Positions 44,837 to 53,328 of a DNA stretch of 64,000 bases are shown piece after piece. The DNA lies in the NCBI RefSeq assembly GCF_012971725.1, contig NZ_CP048833.1:372001-436000 (forward strand), given 5' to 3'. The notes under the pieces were generated by a model that saw only the letters and a program-made list of their open reading frames with translations, did not search any database and was not told the DNA's origin. A program made the translations under genes and the position numbers. This DNA comes from Pseudomonas multiresinivorans (lineage in GTDB: Bacteria; Pseudomonadota; Gammaproteobacteria; Pseudomonadales; Pseudomonadaceae). Each line of letters opens with the position of its first letter. The first letter of the stretch is position 1.

Positions 44837-45628
44837 ATGAAAGGACAATCCCCCGAGCTGCAACGCCTGATTCCAGTGCTCGACCGCCTGCCGCGGCCGG
44901 TCTACGCGCGGGCCGAGCGGTTACGCGCAGGTTCCTGGACCAGCCGGCACCACCACGCGTGGGTGCAGCTGTCCTATGCCATCACCGGCGTACTGGGCGT
45001 ACACACCGCCGAGGGCAGCTTCTTCGCCCCACCCCAGCGGGCCATCTGGATTCCGGCCTTCCTCGACCATGAGGTGGTGACCTCGACCCAGGCAGAAATG
45101 CGCAGCCTGTACATCCGCGACGACGCCTGCCGCTGGGCGCCGGACCGCTGCCGGGTGCTGGAGGTAACGCCGCTGGCGCGGGAGCTGATCAAGAGCTTCT
45201 GTGAGCTGCCGGTGGATTATCCACAGGGAGACAGCGCCGAATCGCGGCTGGTGGAAGTGCTGCTGGACCAGTTGCGCGACCTGCCGGAGGTCGCCTTCTC
45301 CCTGCCGATGCCGCAGGAAGGCCGGTTGCTGCAGCTGTGCCAGACGCTGATCGACCACCCCACCGACAGCCACACCCTGGGTGACTGGGCGCAGCGCATC
45401 GGTACGTCGGAGAAGACCTTGTCGCGGCTGTTCCAGCGCGAGACCGGCATGACCTTCCGCCTGTGGCGCCAGCGCCAGCGCCTGCTCGCCTCCCTCGGCT
45501 CGCTGGAGGCCGGCGATAGCGTCACGGCGGCGGCGCTGGATTGCGGGTATGACTCCACCTCGGCGTATATCGCCTCGTTCAAGGGGTTGTTCGGCTTTAC
45601 GCCGGGGGATTTGTTCCGCCAGCGGTGA
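44837..45628 (+). CDS. AraC-family transcriptional regulator
   Basis: 263 residues from the ATG at 44837 (MKGQSPELQRLIPVLDRLPR); the longer frame upstream has no recognisable content. An N-terminal cupin-like sensor region (SRHHHAWVQLSYAITGVLGV; APPQRAIWIPAF) is followed by two C-terminal helix-turn-helices (TLGDWAQRIGTSEKTLSRLF; VTAAALDCGYDSTSAYIASF) and the AraC end motif FKGLFGFTPGDLFRQR. Likely controls the divergent Tsx-like channel or the MFS gene downstream; the ligand is unknown. Confidence 0.88.
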   Translation: MKGQSPELQRLIPVLDRLPRPVYARAERLRAGSWTSRHHHAWVQLSYAITGVLGVHTAEGSFFAPPQRAIWIPAFLDHEVVTSTQAEMRSLYIRDDACRWAPDRCRVLEVTPLARELIKSFCELPVDYPQGDSAESRLVEVLLDQLRDLPEVAFSLPMPQEGRLLQLCQTLIDHPTDSHTLGDWAQRIGTSEKTLSRLFQRETGMTFRLWRQRQRLLASLGSLEAGDSVTAAALDCGYDSTSAYIASFKGLFGFTPGDLFRQR

Positions 45629-45646
45629 CCGTGCCAACGGGGACCG

Positions 45647-45711
45647 ATCGCGGACGGAGTCCGCTCCTACCCGAAGCCTGACCTCGCGTAGGAGCGGACT
45701 CCGTCCGCGAT
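45647..45711. repeat. REP pair, tail-to-tail, between araC and MFS genes
   Basis: ATCGCGGACGGAGTCCGCTCCTAC (45647-45670) and GTAGGAGCGGACTCCGTCCGCGAT (45688-45711), 17 bp apart. The order of units is reversed relative to the other REP pairs in the window. The remainder of 45712-45981 shows no gene. Confidence 0.9.
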
Positions 45712-45981
45712 TGGCTGAATCCCCCCACCGAATCCACGCCGAAGCGCCTCTCTACAGGCACCCACCTATCGGCGGATTTCCGCTCAACACCCTCGCCAAT
45801 CGGCGCCGCTTCGCCTGCCGCCGCCACCCCATGAATCGACCAAACCCTAGTGCCACGCGGCCTTCACGCCTTGGCACGCTGCCTGCTATCGCCCTCGACA
45901 CTGCGCTGCCCTCGCGGCGCGCCGGCGTGACGTAACCCGTAGTCCGCACGCCTGACGACAACAACGACAAGAGGAACACCC

Positions 45982-47289
45982 ATGGATAGCGCAAGCGCCG
46001 TCTCCGCTTCTGCCGCACCCCGCACGACTTCCCAGCGCATCAAGTCGATCTTCAGTGGCTCGGTCGGCAACCTGGTCGAGTGGTACGACTGGTACGTCTA
46101 CGCCGCCTTCTCGCTGTACTTCGCCAAGGCGTTCTTCCCCCAGGGCGACATGACCGCCCAGTTGCTGAACACCGCCGCGATCTTCGCCGTGGGCTTCCTG
46201 ATGCGCCCGATCGGCGGCTGGCTGATGGGTATCTATGCCGACCGCAAGGGCCGCAAGGCGGCGCTGCTGGCCTCGGTCCTGCTGATGTGCTTCGGCTCGC
46301 TGATCATCGCCCTGACCCCCAGCTATGAAACCATCGGCGTCGGCGCACCGATCCTGCTGGTGCTCGCGCGCCTGCTGCAGGGCCTGTCGGTCGGCGGTGA
46401 GTACGGCACCTCGGCCACCTACCTGAGCGAGATGGCCAACAAGGAGCAGCGCGGCTTCTTCTCCAGCTTCCAGTACGTCACCCTGATCTCCGGCCAGCTC
46501 ATCGCGCTGGCGGTGCTGATCGTCCTGCAGCAGACCCTGACCGTCGAGCAGCTGGAAAGCTGGGGCTGGCGTATTCCGTTCTTCATCGGCGCGCTGTGCG
46601 CGGTGGTGGCCATGTTCCTGCGTCGCGGCATGGAAGAGACCGAATCCTTCAGCACCAAGAAGGACGAGCCCAAGGAAAGCCTGATCCGCACCCTGTTCCG
46701 TCATCCCAAGGAAGTGCTCACCGTGGTCGGCCTGACCATGGGCGGTACGCTGGCCTTCTACACCTACACCACGTACATGCAGAAGTACCTGGTGAACACC
46801 GTGGGCATGAGCAAGAACGACTCGACCATGATCTCGGCGGCCACGCTGTTCCTGTTCATGCTGCTGCAGCCCATCGTCGGCGCGCTGTCGGACAAGATCG
46901 GCCGTCGCCCGATCCTGATCGCCTTCGGCGTGCTGGGCACCGTGTTCACCTACCCGATCCTCAGCACCCTGCACACCATCGACACCTGGTGGGGCGCGTT
47001 CTTCCTGATCATGGCCGCGCTGGTCATCGTCAGCGGCTACACCTCGATCAACGCCGTGGTGAAGGCCGAGCTGTTCCCCACCGAAATCCGCGCCCTGGGC
47101 GTGGGCCTGCCGTACGCACTGACCGTGTCGATCTTCGGCGGCACCGCCGAGTACGTGGCGCTGTGGTTCAAGAGCGTCGGCATGGAGAGCGGCTTCTACT
47201 GGTACGTCACCGCGTGCATCGCCTGCTCGCTGCTGGTCTACGTGACCATGAAGGACACCCAGAAGCACTCGAAGATCACCACCGACTGA
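45982..47289 (+). CDS. MHS-family MFS organic-acid/proton symporter
   Basis: 435 residues, 12 predicted membrane helices; ATG at 45982 with AGAGGA 7 bp upstream. Family motifs are GNLVEWYDWYVY, RPIGGWLMGIYADRKGRK and GGEYGTSATYLSE, shared with the truncated transporter at the left edge of the window; the two are paralogues. The likely substrates are 2-oxoglutarate, dicarboxylates or aromatic-derived acids (KgtP/PcaT relatives). It is flanked by a REP pair upstream and two hairpins downstream, so probably a single-gene unit. Substrate is not shown by sequence. Confidence 0.9.
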   Translation: MDSASAVSASAAPRTTSQRIKSIFSGSVGNLVEWYDWYVYAAFSLYFAKAFFPQGDMTAQLLNTAAIFAVGFLMRPIGGWLMGIYADRKGRKAALLASVLLMCFGSLIIALTPSYETIGVGAPILLVLARLLQGLSVGGEYGTSATYLSEMANKEQRGFFSSFQYVTLISGQLIALAVLIVLQQTLTVEQLESWGWRIPFFIGALCAVVAMFLRRGMEETESFSTKKDEPKESLIRTLFRHPKEVLTVVGLTMGGTLAFYTYTTYMQKYLVNTVGMSKNDSTMISAATLFLFMLLQPIVGALSDKIGRRPILIAFGVLGTVFTYPILSTLHTIDTWWGAFFLIMAALVIVSGYTSINAVVKAELFPTEIRALGVGLPYALTVSIFGGTAEYVALWFKSVGMESGFYWYVTACIACSLLVYVTMKDTQKHSKITTD

Positions 47290-47306
47290 TTGGGCTCCTT
47301 GCCCAG

Positions 47307-47366
47307 GCCCCGGCGCACACTCGCCGGGGCTTTTTATCCACAAGGCCCGGCATACGCCGGGCCTTG
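47307..47366 (+). terminator. Double terminator after the MFS gene
   Basis: GCCCCGGCG/CGCCGGGGC (47307-47315/47322-47330) followed by TTTTT, then a second perfect hairpin CAAGGCCCGGC/GCCGGGCCTTG (47341-47351/47356-47366). The first is a convincing intrinsic terminator. Confidence 0.88.
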
Positions 47367-47432
47367 TCGTTTCTGCGGTGACGCGCGACGCTGCGCTATC
47401 CTCGCCAGCGTCACGGTCGCGTAGCCAATCCC

Positions 47433-48056
47433 ATGAGCCCTTCCCCCTTTCCCGCCGGCACGTTGAGCGCGCGCGCGCTGCGCGGTGCCCTCAGCGGGCC
47501 GTTCGATCTCGACCTGGAACCCGGCCACTGCACGGTGCTCAGCGGCCCTTCGGGGGTCGGCAAGAGCCTGCTGCTGCGCCTGCTCGCCGACCTCGACCCG
47601 AACCAGGGCGAGGTCAGCCTCGGCGGAGTGAACCGCGAGAGCCAGCCGGCCCATGTCTGGCGACGCTGGGTGACCTATGTGCCGGCCGAATCCGGCTGGT
47701 GGGAAGACGACGTTGCCGCGCACTTCAGCGACCTCGACGGCGCCCGCCGGCTGCTCCCACAACTCAATCTCGACCCGGCGCGGCTGCAGGCGCAGGTCGC
47801 GCACCTGTCCACCGGCGAACGGCAGCGCCTGGCCCTGCTGCGCGCCCTGCTGCAACGCCCGCATTTCCTGCTGCTGGACGAACCCACCGCCGCGCTGGAC
47901 CCGGACAGTCGCGAGCATGTCGAGCGCCTGCTGCTGACGGCCAAGGCGCAGGGCATGGGCCTGCTGGTGGTGACCCACGATGCTGAACAGGCGCGGCGCC
48001 TCGGCGAGCGGCAGCTGCACCTGGACCACGACGGACTGACGGAGCTGCGCCCATGA
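47433..48056 (+). CDS. fetA: Iron-export ABC transporter ATPase FetA (YbbL)
   Basis: 207 residues. Walker A GPSGVGKS, signature LSTGERQRLALL (a Thr variant of LSGGQ common in FetA), Walker B LLLDEPTAALD and VVTHDAEQA. It overlaps the next gene by 4 bp. The pair corresponds to E. coli FetA-FetB, described as an iron exporter that protects against oxidative stress. The start ATG at 47433 lacks a strong Shine-Dalgarno. Confidence 0.88.
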   Translation: MSPSPFPAGTLSARALRGALSGPFDLDLEPGHCTVLSGPSGVGKSLLLRLLADLDPNQGEVSLGGVNRESQPAHVWRRWVTYVPAESGWWEDDVAAHFSDLDGARRLLPQLNLDPARLQAQVAHLSTGERQRLALLRALLQRPHFLLLDEPTAALDPDSREHVERLLLTAKAQGMGLLVVTHDAEQARRLGERQLHLDHDGLTELRP

Positions 48057-48853
48057 CGCCGCTGCAATTGAGCGTGCCGGAGCTGGCCCTGGCGGGGCTG
48101 CTGATCGTCGCGGCGGCGGCGCTGTCCTGGGCGCTGCGCCTGGGCCTGCAACGCACGCTGCTGATCTCCGCCGCGCGCCTGGTGGTGCAACTGGTGCTGG
48201 TGGGATTCTTCCTGCGCCAGGTGTTTGCACTGTCCTCGCCCTGGCTGACGGCGCTGGTAATCGCCGTAATGCTTGGCGCGGCGACCTTCGAGGTTGGCTC
48301 GCGGCAGCGCCGGCAGCTGACCGGCCTCTGGCACCTGGGCATCGGCGGCAGCGCGGTCGGCATCGCCACCCTGGGCATCGCCCTGTTCGCCCTGGCCGGC
48401 AGCCTGCGGCCAACCCCGTGGTACGACGCGCGCCACGCCATTCCGCTGGTGGGCATCATCCTCGGCACGGCGATGAACGCCGCCAGCCTGGCGCTGAACC
48501 AGGTGTTCGCCAACGTCACCCGCGAGCGCGCGGCCATCGAGGCGCGCCTGGCCCTGGGTGCCGACCGCCACACCGCACTCAGCGGGCCGATCCGCCGCGC
48601 GCTCTACACCGGGCTGATTCCCACGCTGAACCAGATGGCCGCCGCCGGCATCATCACCCTGCCGGGCATCATGACCGGCCAGATCCTCGCCGGCATGGAC
48701 CCGCTGGATGCCGCGCGCTACCAGATCCTGCTGATGTTCCTGCTCGCCGGCGCCGGATTCATCGCCGCACTGGGCGCGGTGTACCTGTCGCTGTGGCGGC
48801 TGACCGACCCGCGCGAGCGCCTGCGCCTGGATCGCCTGCGTGCCGACGACTGA
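48053..48853 (+). CDS. fetB: Iron-export ABC transporter permease FetB (YbbM, UPF0014)
   Basis: 266 residues with about seven membrane helices. UPF0014 features: RTLLISAARLVVQLVLVGFFL, MLGAATFEVGSRQRRQ and IIGLGT-like IILGTAMNAASLALN, then TLNQMAAAGIITLPGIMTGQ near the end. Translationally coupled to fetA by the ATGA overlap. Iron export is known for the E. coli pair and inferred here. Confidence 0.9.
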   Translation: MTPLQLSVPELALAGLLIVAAAALSWALRLGLQRTLLISAARLVVQLVLVGFFLRQVFALSSPWLTALVIAVMLGAATFEVGSRQRRQLTGLWHLGIGGSAVGIATLGIALFALAGSLRPTPWYDARHAIPLVGIILGTAMNAASLALNQVFANVTRERAAIEARLALGADRHTALSGPIRRALYTGLIPTLNQMAAAGIITLPGIMTGQILAGMDPLDAARYQILLMFLLAGAGFIAALGAVYLSLWRLTDPRERLRLDRLRADD

Positions 48854-48901
48854 GCGGCGCTGGCGTATGCTGGGCACCTTTCCCCGCCACAGGAGCCTGC
48901 C

Positions 48902-49585
48902 ATGACCACCCCGAAATCTGCCCTGATCATCGGCGCCTCGCGCGGCCTCGGCCTGGGCCTGGTGCGCGAACTGCTGGACCGTGGCTGGGACGTCACCGCC
49001 ACCGTGCGCGACGCCGCCCATCCCGGCGAGCTGGCCGCACTGCCGGTGCGCGTCGAGTCGCTGCTGCTGGACGACGTGCACTCCCAGGACCGCCTCGCCG
49101 AAGCCCTGGCCGGCACACGCTTTGATCTCATCTACATCAACGCCGGCATCTACGGCCCGCCGCACCAGTCGGCCATCGACGCCAATCTCGCCGATGTCGG
49201 CCAGCTGTTCATGGTCAACGCCATCGCACCGCTGCGCCTGGCCGAACGCCTGCTGCCGCGCCTCGACGGCGACAATGGCGTGCTGGCCTTCATGACCTCC
49301 GAACTGGGCAGCGTCGCCGCTAACGAGTCCGGCGGCATGGCGCTGTACCGCGCGAGCAAGGCGGCGCTCAATTCGCTGACCCGCAGCTTCGTCGCCGAGC
49401 TGGGCGAAACCGGCATCACTGTGCTCAACCTGCATCCGGGCTGGGTGCGTACCGATATGGGCGGCGAATCCGCGCCGCTGGACGTGCAGACCAGCGTGAA
49501 AGGCCTTGCCGACCAGGTCGAAGGCCACGCCGGCCGTGGCGGCCAGTTCTACCTGGACTACCAGGGAACGACGATCGACTGGTGA
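48902..49585 (+). CDS. Short-chain dehydrogenase/reductase (C-factor-like)
   Basis: 227 residues. Rossmann motif SALIIGASRGLGLGLVREL (a GxxxGxG variant), INAGIYGP for NAG, and the catalytic YRASK with an upstream Ser in MTSELGS. The short length and PGWVRTDMGG motif resemble the CsgA/C-factor group of SDRs. NAD(P)-dependent; the substrate is unknown. Stands alone 48 bp after fetB. Confidence 0.87.
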   Translation: MTTPKSALIIGASRGLGLGLVRELLDRGWDVTATVRDAAHPGELAALPVRVESLLLDDVHSQDRLAEALAGTRFDLIYINAGIYGPPHQSAIDANLADVGQLFMVNAIAPLRLAERLLPRLDGDNGVLAFMTSELGSVAANESGGMALYRASKAALNSLTRSFVAELGETGITVLNLHPGWVRTDMGGESAPLDVQTSVKGLADQVEGHAGRGGQFYLDYQGTTIDW

Positions 49586-49595
49586 CGAGTCGCGC

Positions 49596-49636
49596 CGTGG
49601 GCGTTACCATGCGCCCACGCCTGACTCCAGAGTCAG
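49596..49636 (+). other. Two hairpins after the SDR gene
   Basis: CGTGGGCG/CGCCCACG (49596-49603/49612-49619) and CTGACTC/GAGTCAG (49621-49627/49630-49636). They follow the SDR stop and lack a U tract; likely a 3' structure. Confidence 0.5.
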
Positions 49637-49736
49637 CGAACCTGGATCAGCAGACAGGGTGAACACTGAGCTGGCTTCCCATGAACCCATGGAGCCGGCT
49701 CGAACGAACGGCTCCGTCCGTTTGGAGAATTCATCC

Positions 49737-51095
49737 ATGTCTTCCCCGCGTCTCTGGCTGCGCAACCCGCTGGCCATCTTCACCGCTAACGATCAGGACG
49801 CCCGTGGCGGCATCGTCGTCAAGGACGGCCGCATCGTCGAACTGGTCGCTGCCGGCCAGCAGCCCTCGGCTCCCGTCCAGCAGACCTTCGACGCCAGCCA
49901 GCACGTGCTGACGCCCGGCCTGATCAACACCCACCACCACTTCTACCAGACCCTTACCCGCGCCTGGGCGCCGGTGGTGAACCAGCCGCTGTTCCCCTGG
50001 CTGAAGACCCTGTACCCGGTATGGGCGCGCCTGACCCCTGACCAGCTCGGCGTGGCCACCAAGGTCGCCCTGGCCGAGCTGCTGCTCTCGGGCTGCACCA
50101 CCGCCGCCGACCACCACTACCTGTTCCCCGACGGCCTTGAGCAGGCCATCGACGTGCAGGCCGGCGTGGTCCAGGAACTGGGCATGCGCGCCATGCTCAC
50201 CCGTGGCTCCATGAGCCTGGGCGAAGCCGATGGCGGCCTGCCGCCGCAACAGACCGTGCAGAGCGCCGAAGACATTCTCGACGACAGCCAGCGGCTGATC
50301 CGCGAGTACCACCAGCGCGGCGAAGGCGCCCAGGTGCAGATCGCCCTGGCGCCCTGCTCGCCCTTCTCGGTCACCCCGGAAATCATGCGCGCCAGCGCCG
50401 AACTGGCCGAGCGCGAAGACGTGCGCCTGCACACCCACCTGGCCGAAACCCTGGATGAAGAAGACTTCTGCCTGCAGCGCTTCGGCCAGCGCACCGTGGA
50501 TTACCTGGACAGCGTCGGCTGGCTCGGCCCGCGCACCTGGCTGGCCCACGGCATTCACTTCAACGACGAGGAAATCCGCCGCCTGGGCGAAGCCGGTACC
50601 GGTGTCTGCCACTGCCCCAGCTCGAACATGCGCCTGGCCTCGGGCATCTGCCCGACCGTGGCGCTGGAAGCCGCCGGCGCACCGGTGGGCATCGGCGTGG
50701 ACGGCTCGGCCTCCAACGACGCCTCCAACATGATCCTCGAAGCCCGCCAGGCCCTGTATATCCAGCGCCTGCGTTACGGCGCCGAGCAGATCACCCCGGA
50801 GCGCGCGCTGGGCTGGACCACCAAAGGCTCGGCCAAGCTCATCGGCCGCAGCGACATCGGTGAACTGGCGGTGGGCAAGCAGGCGGACCTTGCGCTGTTC
50901 AAGCTCGACGAACTGCGCTTCTCCGGTAGCCACGACCCGCTCTCCGCGCTGTTGCTGTGCGGCGCCGACAAGGCCGACCGGATCATGATCGGCGGCACCT
51001 GGCGTGTCGTCGACGGGGAAGTCGAAGGCCTCGACCTCAAGCGCCTGATCGCCGACCACACCCAGGCGGCGCGCAAGCTGCTCGGTACGCTGTAA
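49737..51095 (+). CDS. 8-oxoguanine deaminase / guanine-type deaminase (amidohydrolase superfamily)
   Basis: 452 residues from the ATG at 49737 (MSSPRLWLRNPLAIFTAND). The metal and substrate residues of the subtype III amidohydrolases are visible: NTHHHFYQTLTRAW (HxH type), HTHLAETLDEEDF, AHGIHFN and GVDGSASND (catalytic Asp). The metal motif and SGCTTAADHHYLFP match P. aeruginosa PA0142, characterised as an 8-oxoguanine deaminase. It would convert 8-oxoguanine to urate, joining the same end product as xanthine dehydrogenase encoded 12 kb away. The longer frame (from 49506) lacks conservation. Confidence 0.87.
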   Translation: MSSPRLWLRNPLAIFTANDQDARGGIVVKDGRIVELVAAGQQPSAPVQQTFDASQHVLTPGLINTHHHFYQTLTRAWAPVVNQPLFPWLKTLYPVWARLTPDQLGVATKVALAELLLSGCTTAADHHYLFPDGLEQAIDVQAGVVQELGMRAMLTRGSMSLGEADGGLPPQQTVQSAEDILDDSQRLIREYHQRGEGAQVQIALAPCSPFSVTPEIMRASAELAEREDVRLHTHLAETLDEEDFCLQRFGQRTVDYLDSVGWLGPRTWLAHGIHFNDEEIRRLGEAGTGVCHCPSSNMRLASGICPTVALEAAGAPVGIGVDGSASNDASNMILEARQALYIQRLRYGAEQITPERALGWTTKGSAKLIGRSDIGELAVGKQADLALFKLDELRFSGSHDPLSALLLCGADKADRIMIGGTWRVVDGEVEGLDLKRLIADHTQAARKLLGTL

Positions 51096-51107
51096 ACCTC
51101 AGCCGTC

Positions 51108-51189
51108 GTAGGAGCGGACTCCGTCCGCGATGGACAACCGGCTTGCACGGAGCGGCCGGGAATCGATCGCGGACGGAGTCCGCTCCTAC
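51108..51189. repeat. REP pair after the deaminase gene
   Basis: GTAGGAGCGGACTCCGTCCGCGAT (51108-51131) and its inverted copy (51166-51189), 34 bp apart, immediately after the stop codon. Confidence 0.9.
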
Positions 51190-51480
51190 GCATTCGTCGA
51201 CATCGGTACCAACCTGCAAGAGCAAGCCATGTTCGCGATCGCGCCATGGCCCGCTCTGACTCCCAATACCCCTTACCAAACACTTTTCTCCCCGCCCAGC
51301 GTGGCTCCGGATGCCATTCCCGCGGGCGCGTTTTGCCATCGAAAAATCGCTACAGCCCGCGCCACACAAGGGCTGCGCACTACCGCCCGTCGCCCTCCCA
51401 GCAGCCGCGATAAGCGGTCATTCACTGAAAACCCCTCTAGATCAAGGGTCTATCCCTTGCGACGGGAATATGCCGTCAGT

Positions 51481-51508
51481 TTGACATCACCCATTGGCAC
51501 TCTAGTTT
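51481..51508 (+). promoter_or_regulatory. Sigma70-like promoter upstream of the short chemoreceptor
   Basis: Consensus TTGACA (51481-51486), 16 bp, TAGTTT (51503-51508), about 85 bp before the receptor gene. It may drive the first part of the che2 cluster. The rest of 51190-51594 shows no gene. Confidence 0.5.
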
Positions 51509-51594
51509 TAAATCGCTGGGCCGAATTCCTGCTCAAGACGTTATCAGCAGCCGTTCGGCCCGGTTACCGGCGCCCGGCAATGGAGTGCACTTCA

Positions 51595-52782
51595 ATGCGC
51601 GATTCACAGTTGGACCCTCTGGCGGTTCAAGAAGCCGGCCAGGATTGGCCGCGGCGCCTCATCATCCAGACCCTGCCCTGGGCGGTGGTCGCCGTGCTCT
51701 GCGCGGTCGGCGTACCGTTCTGGTGGATGCTGCCGATCGGCTGGATCTCCAGCCTGGTGCTGAGCAGCCTGCTGTGCGGCACCGGCAAGGCCGCCGCCGA
51801 GGCACAGGCAGTCACACTGCACAGCGATGAGCTGCCTCAGTGGCGCCCGTTGCAGGAAGCCGTGGAAGGCCACCTGGCCCAGCTCAACGGCCATACCCAC
51901 CAGATCGACAGCCTGCTGCACCAGGCCATCCGCCAGCTGACCGACAGCTTCCACGCCCTCGCCGATCGCATCGACACCCAGCGCGGCCTGTCCCACTCAC
52001 TGATCGAACGCTACGACGGCCGCGGCCACATGGACGGCGACATTGACTTCCAGCGCTTCATCCATGCCACCCAGGAAACCCTCGGGCTGTTCGTCGAAGC
52101 CACCCTGGAAACCAGCCGCACCTCGCAGCAACTGGTCGAGCGCATGGACCGCGTGACCCACAAGATCGCCGAGATCCTGCAGTCCACCCAGGACATGGAC
52201 GCCATCGCCAAGCAGACCAACCTGCTGGCCCTCAACGCCGCCATCGAGGCCGCCCGCGCCGGCGAAAGCGGCCGCGGATTCGCCGTGGTGGCCGACGAGG
52301 TGCGCGCGCTGTCGACCCGCTCCACGCACTTCTCCCAGGCCATCCGCGAACACGTCGACGTGGTCTACCACGAGATCAAGGACGCCGAAGGCGCCATCAG
52401 CCAGCTGGCCGACAAGGACATGAGCTTCGCCCTGGATTCGCGCAGGAAGATCCAGAACATGCTCGACGACCTCGACGCGATGAACCAGCACACCGTGAAG
52501 GTGGTGCAGGAGCTGGACCGCATCTCCCTGGAAGTGGGCGACGGCGTCAACGCCGCGGTCACCGCCCTGCAATTCCAGGACATGAGCAGCCAGCTGCTCG
52601 GCCAGGTCGGCAAGCACAGCGCCCGCCTCGGCGCACTCGCCGTGGGCCTGGGCGCGCTGGACGGCCGCGAACCCGACGAGTGGGGCGAGCGCCTGCGTGG
52701 CGAAGTCGCCGAACTCGGTCGCCCCCTGAGCAATCCGGTCGCCCAGACCAGCCTCAGCGCTGGCGAGGTGGAACTGTTCTGA
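51595..52782 (+). CDS. Short methyl-accepting chemotaxis transducer at the head of the che2 cluster
   Basis: 395 residues from the ATG at 51595 (GGAG 9 bp upstream; an in-frame ATG at 51580 is an alternative). Two closely spaced hydrophobic helices (about residues 25-60, LPWAVVAVLCAVGVPFWWML then ISSLVLSSLLCG) leave no periplasmic sensor domain; the rest is a cytoplasmic signalling helix bundle with KQTNLLALNAAIEAARAGES. It ends SAGEVELF. Occupies the position of PA0180 (cttP) relative to che2 in P. aeruginosa; I do not claim orthology. Confidence 0.82.
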   Translation: MRDSQLDPLAVQEAGQDWPRRLIIQTLPWAVVAVLCAVGVPFWWMLPIGWISSLVLSSLLCGTGKAAAEAQAVTLHSDELPQWRPLQEAVEGHLAQLNGHTHQIDSLLHQAIRQLTDSFHALADRIDTQRGLSHSLIERYDGRGHMDGDIDFQRFIHATQETLGLFVEATLETSRTSQQLVERMDRVTHKIAEILQSTQDMDAIAKQTNLLALNAAIEAARAGESGRGFAVVADEVRALSTRSTHFSQAIREHVDVVYHEIKDAEGAISQLADKDMSFALDSRRKIQNMLDDLDAMNQHTVKVVQELDRISLEVGDGVNAAVTALQFQDMSSQLLGQVGKHSARLGALAVGLGALDGREPDEWGERLRGEVAELGRPLSNPVAQTSLSAGEVELF

Positions 52783-52808
52783 ACTGAAGGCAAAGCAGGA
52801 GCCCCGAC

Positions 52809-52859
52809 ATGCTGCAGTCCGTCTTCGAATACCTCGCCAACCTCGCCCTCATCGGCTGA
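52809..52859 (+). CDS. Candidate 16-residue peptide upstream of cheY
   Basis: ATG at 52809 with AGGAG 7 bp upstream encodes MLQSVFEYLANLALIG and a TGA stop. The peptide is hydrophobic/amphipathic. It sits between the transducer gene and cheY, 93 bp before the cheY start. It could be a leader peptide or small protein; expression is unknown. Confidence 0.4.
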   Translation: MLQSVFEYLANLALIG

Positions 52860-52951
52860 GCCCCACACACCATTTCCGCGCGCCGGGATGGCGCGAGTTT
52901 CTGTGCGCCTGGCGACAACAAACGCATTGCAATCCGAGGAGAACCAACGCA

Positions 52952-53317
52952 ATGGGAAAGCAGATTCTGATCGTCGATGACTCGGCCTCGATCCGGCAGA
53001 TGCTGAGCTTCACGCTCAAGTCCGCCGGCTACGAGGTGGACGAGGCCGTGGACGGCAAGGACGGCCTGGGCAAGGCCCAGCGCAAGACCTACAACCTGGT
53101 CTTCACCGACCAGAACATGCCGAACATGGACGGCCTGTCGCTGATCCGCAGCCTGCGCGACATGGCCGGCTACCGCAGCACGCCGATCCTGATGCTCACC
53201 ACCGAATCCAGCGACGCCATGAAACAGCAGGGCAAGAGCGCCGGCGCCACCGGCTGGCTGGTCAAGCCGTTCGACCCGCCGAAACTGCTGGAAGTGACCC
53301 GCAAGGTCCTGCCCTAG
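52952..53317 (+). CDS. cheY: CheY-like response regulator (che2)
   Basis: 121 residues, a single receiver domain. Acidic pocket Asp9-Asp10, phosphoacceptor Asp53 (VFTDQNMPNMDG), Thr83 region (MLTTESS) and Lys in WLVKPFDPP. No output domain. It is 12 bp upstream of cheA and is presumably the phosphorylation target of CheA in this cluster. Equivalent by position to PA0179. Confidence 0.95.
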   Translation: MGKQILIVDDSASIRQMLSFTLKSAGYEVDEAVDGKDGLGKAQRKTYNLVFTDQNMPNMDGLSLIRSLRDMAGYRSTPILMLTTESSDAMKQQGKSAGATGWLVKPFDPPKLLEVTRKVLP

Positions 53318-53328
53318 GGGAATCCTGA

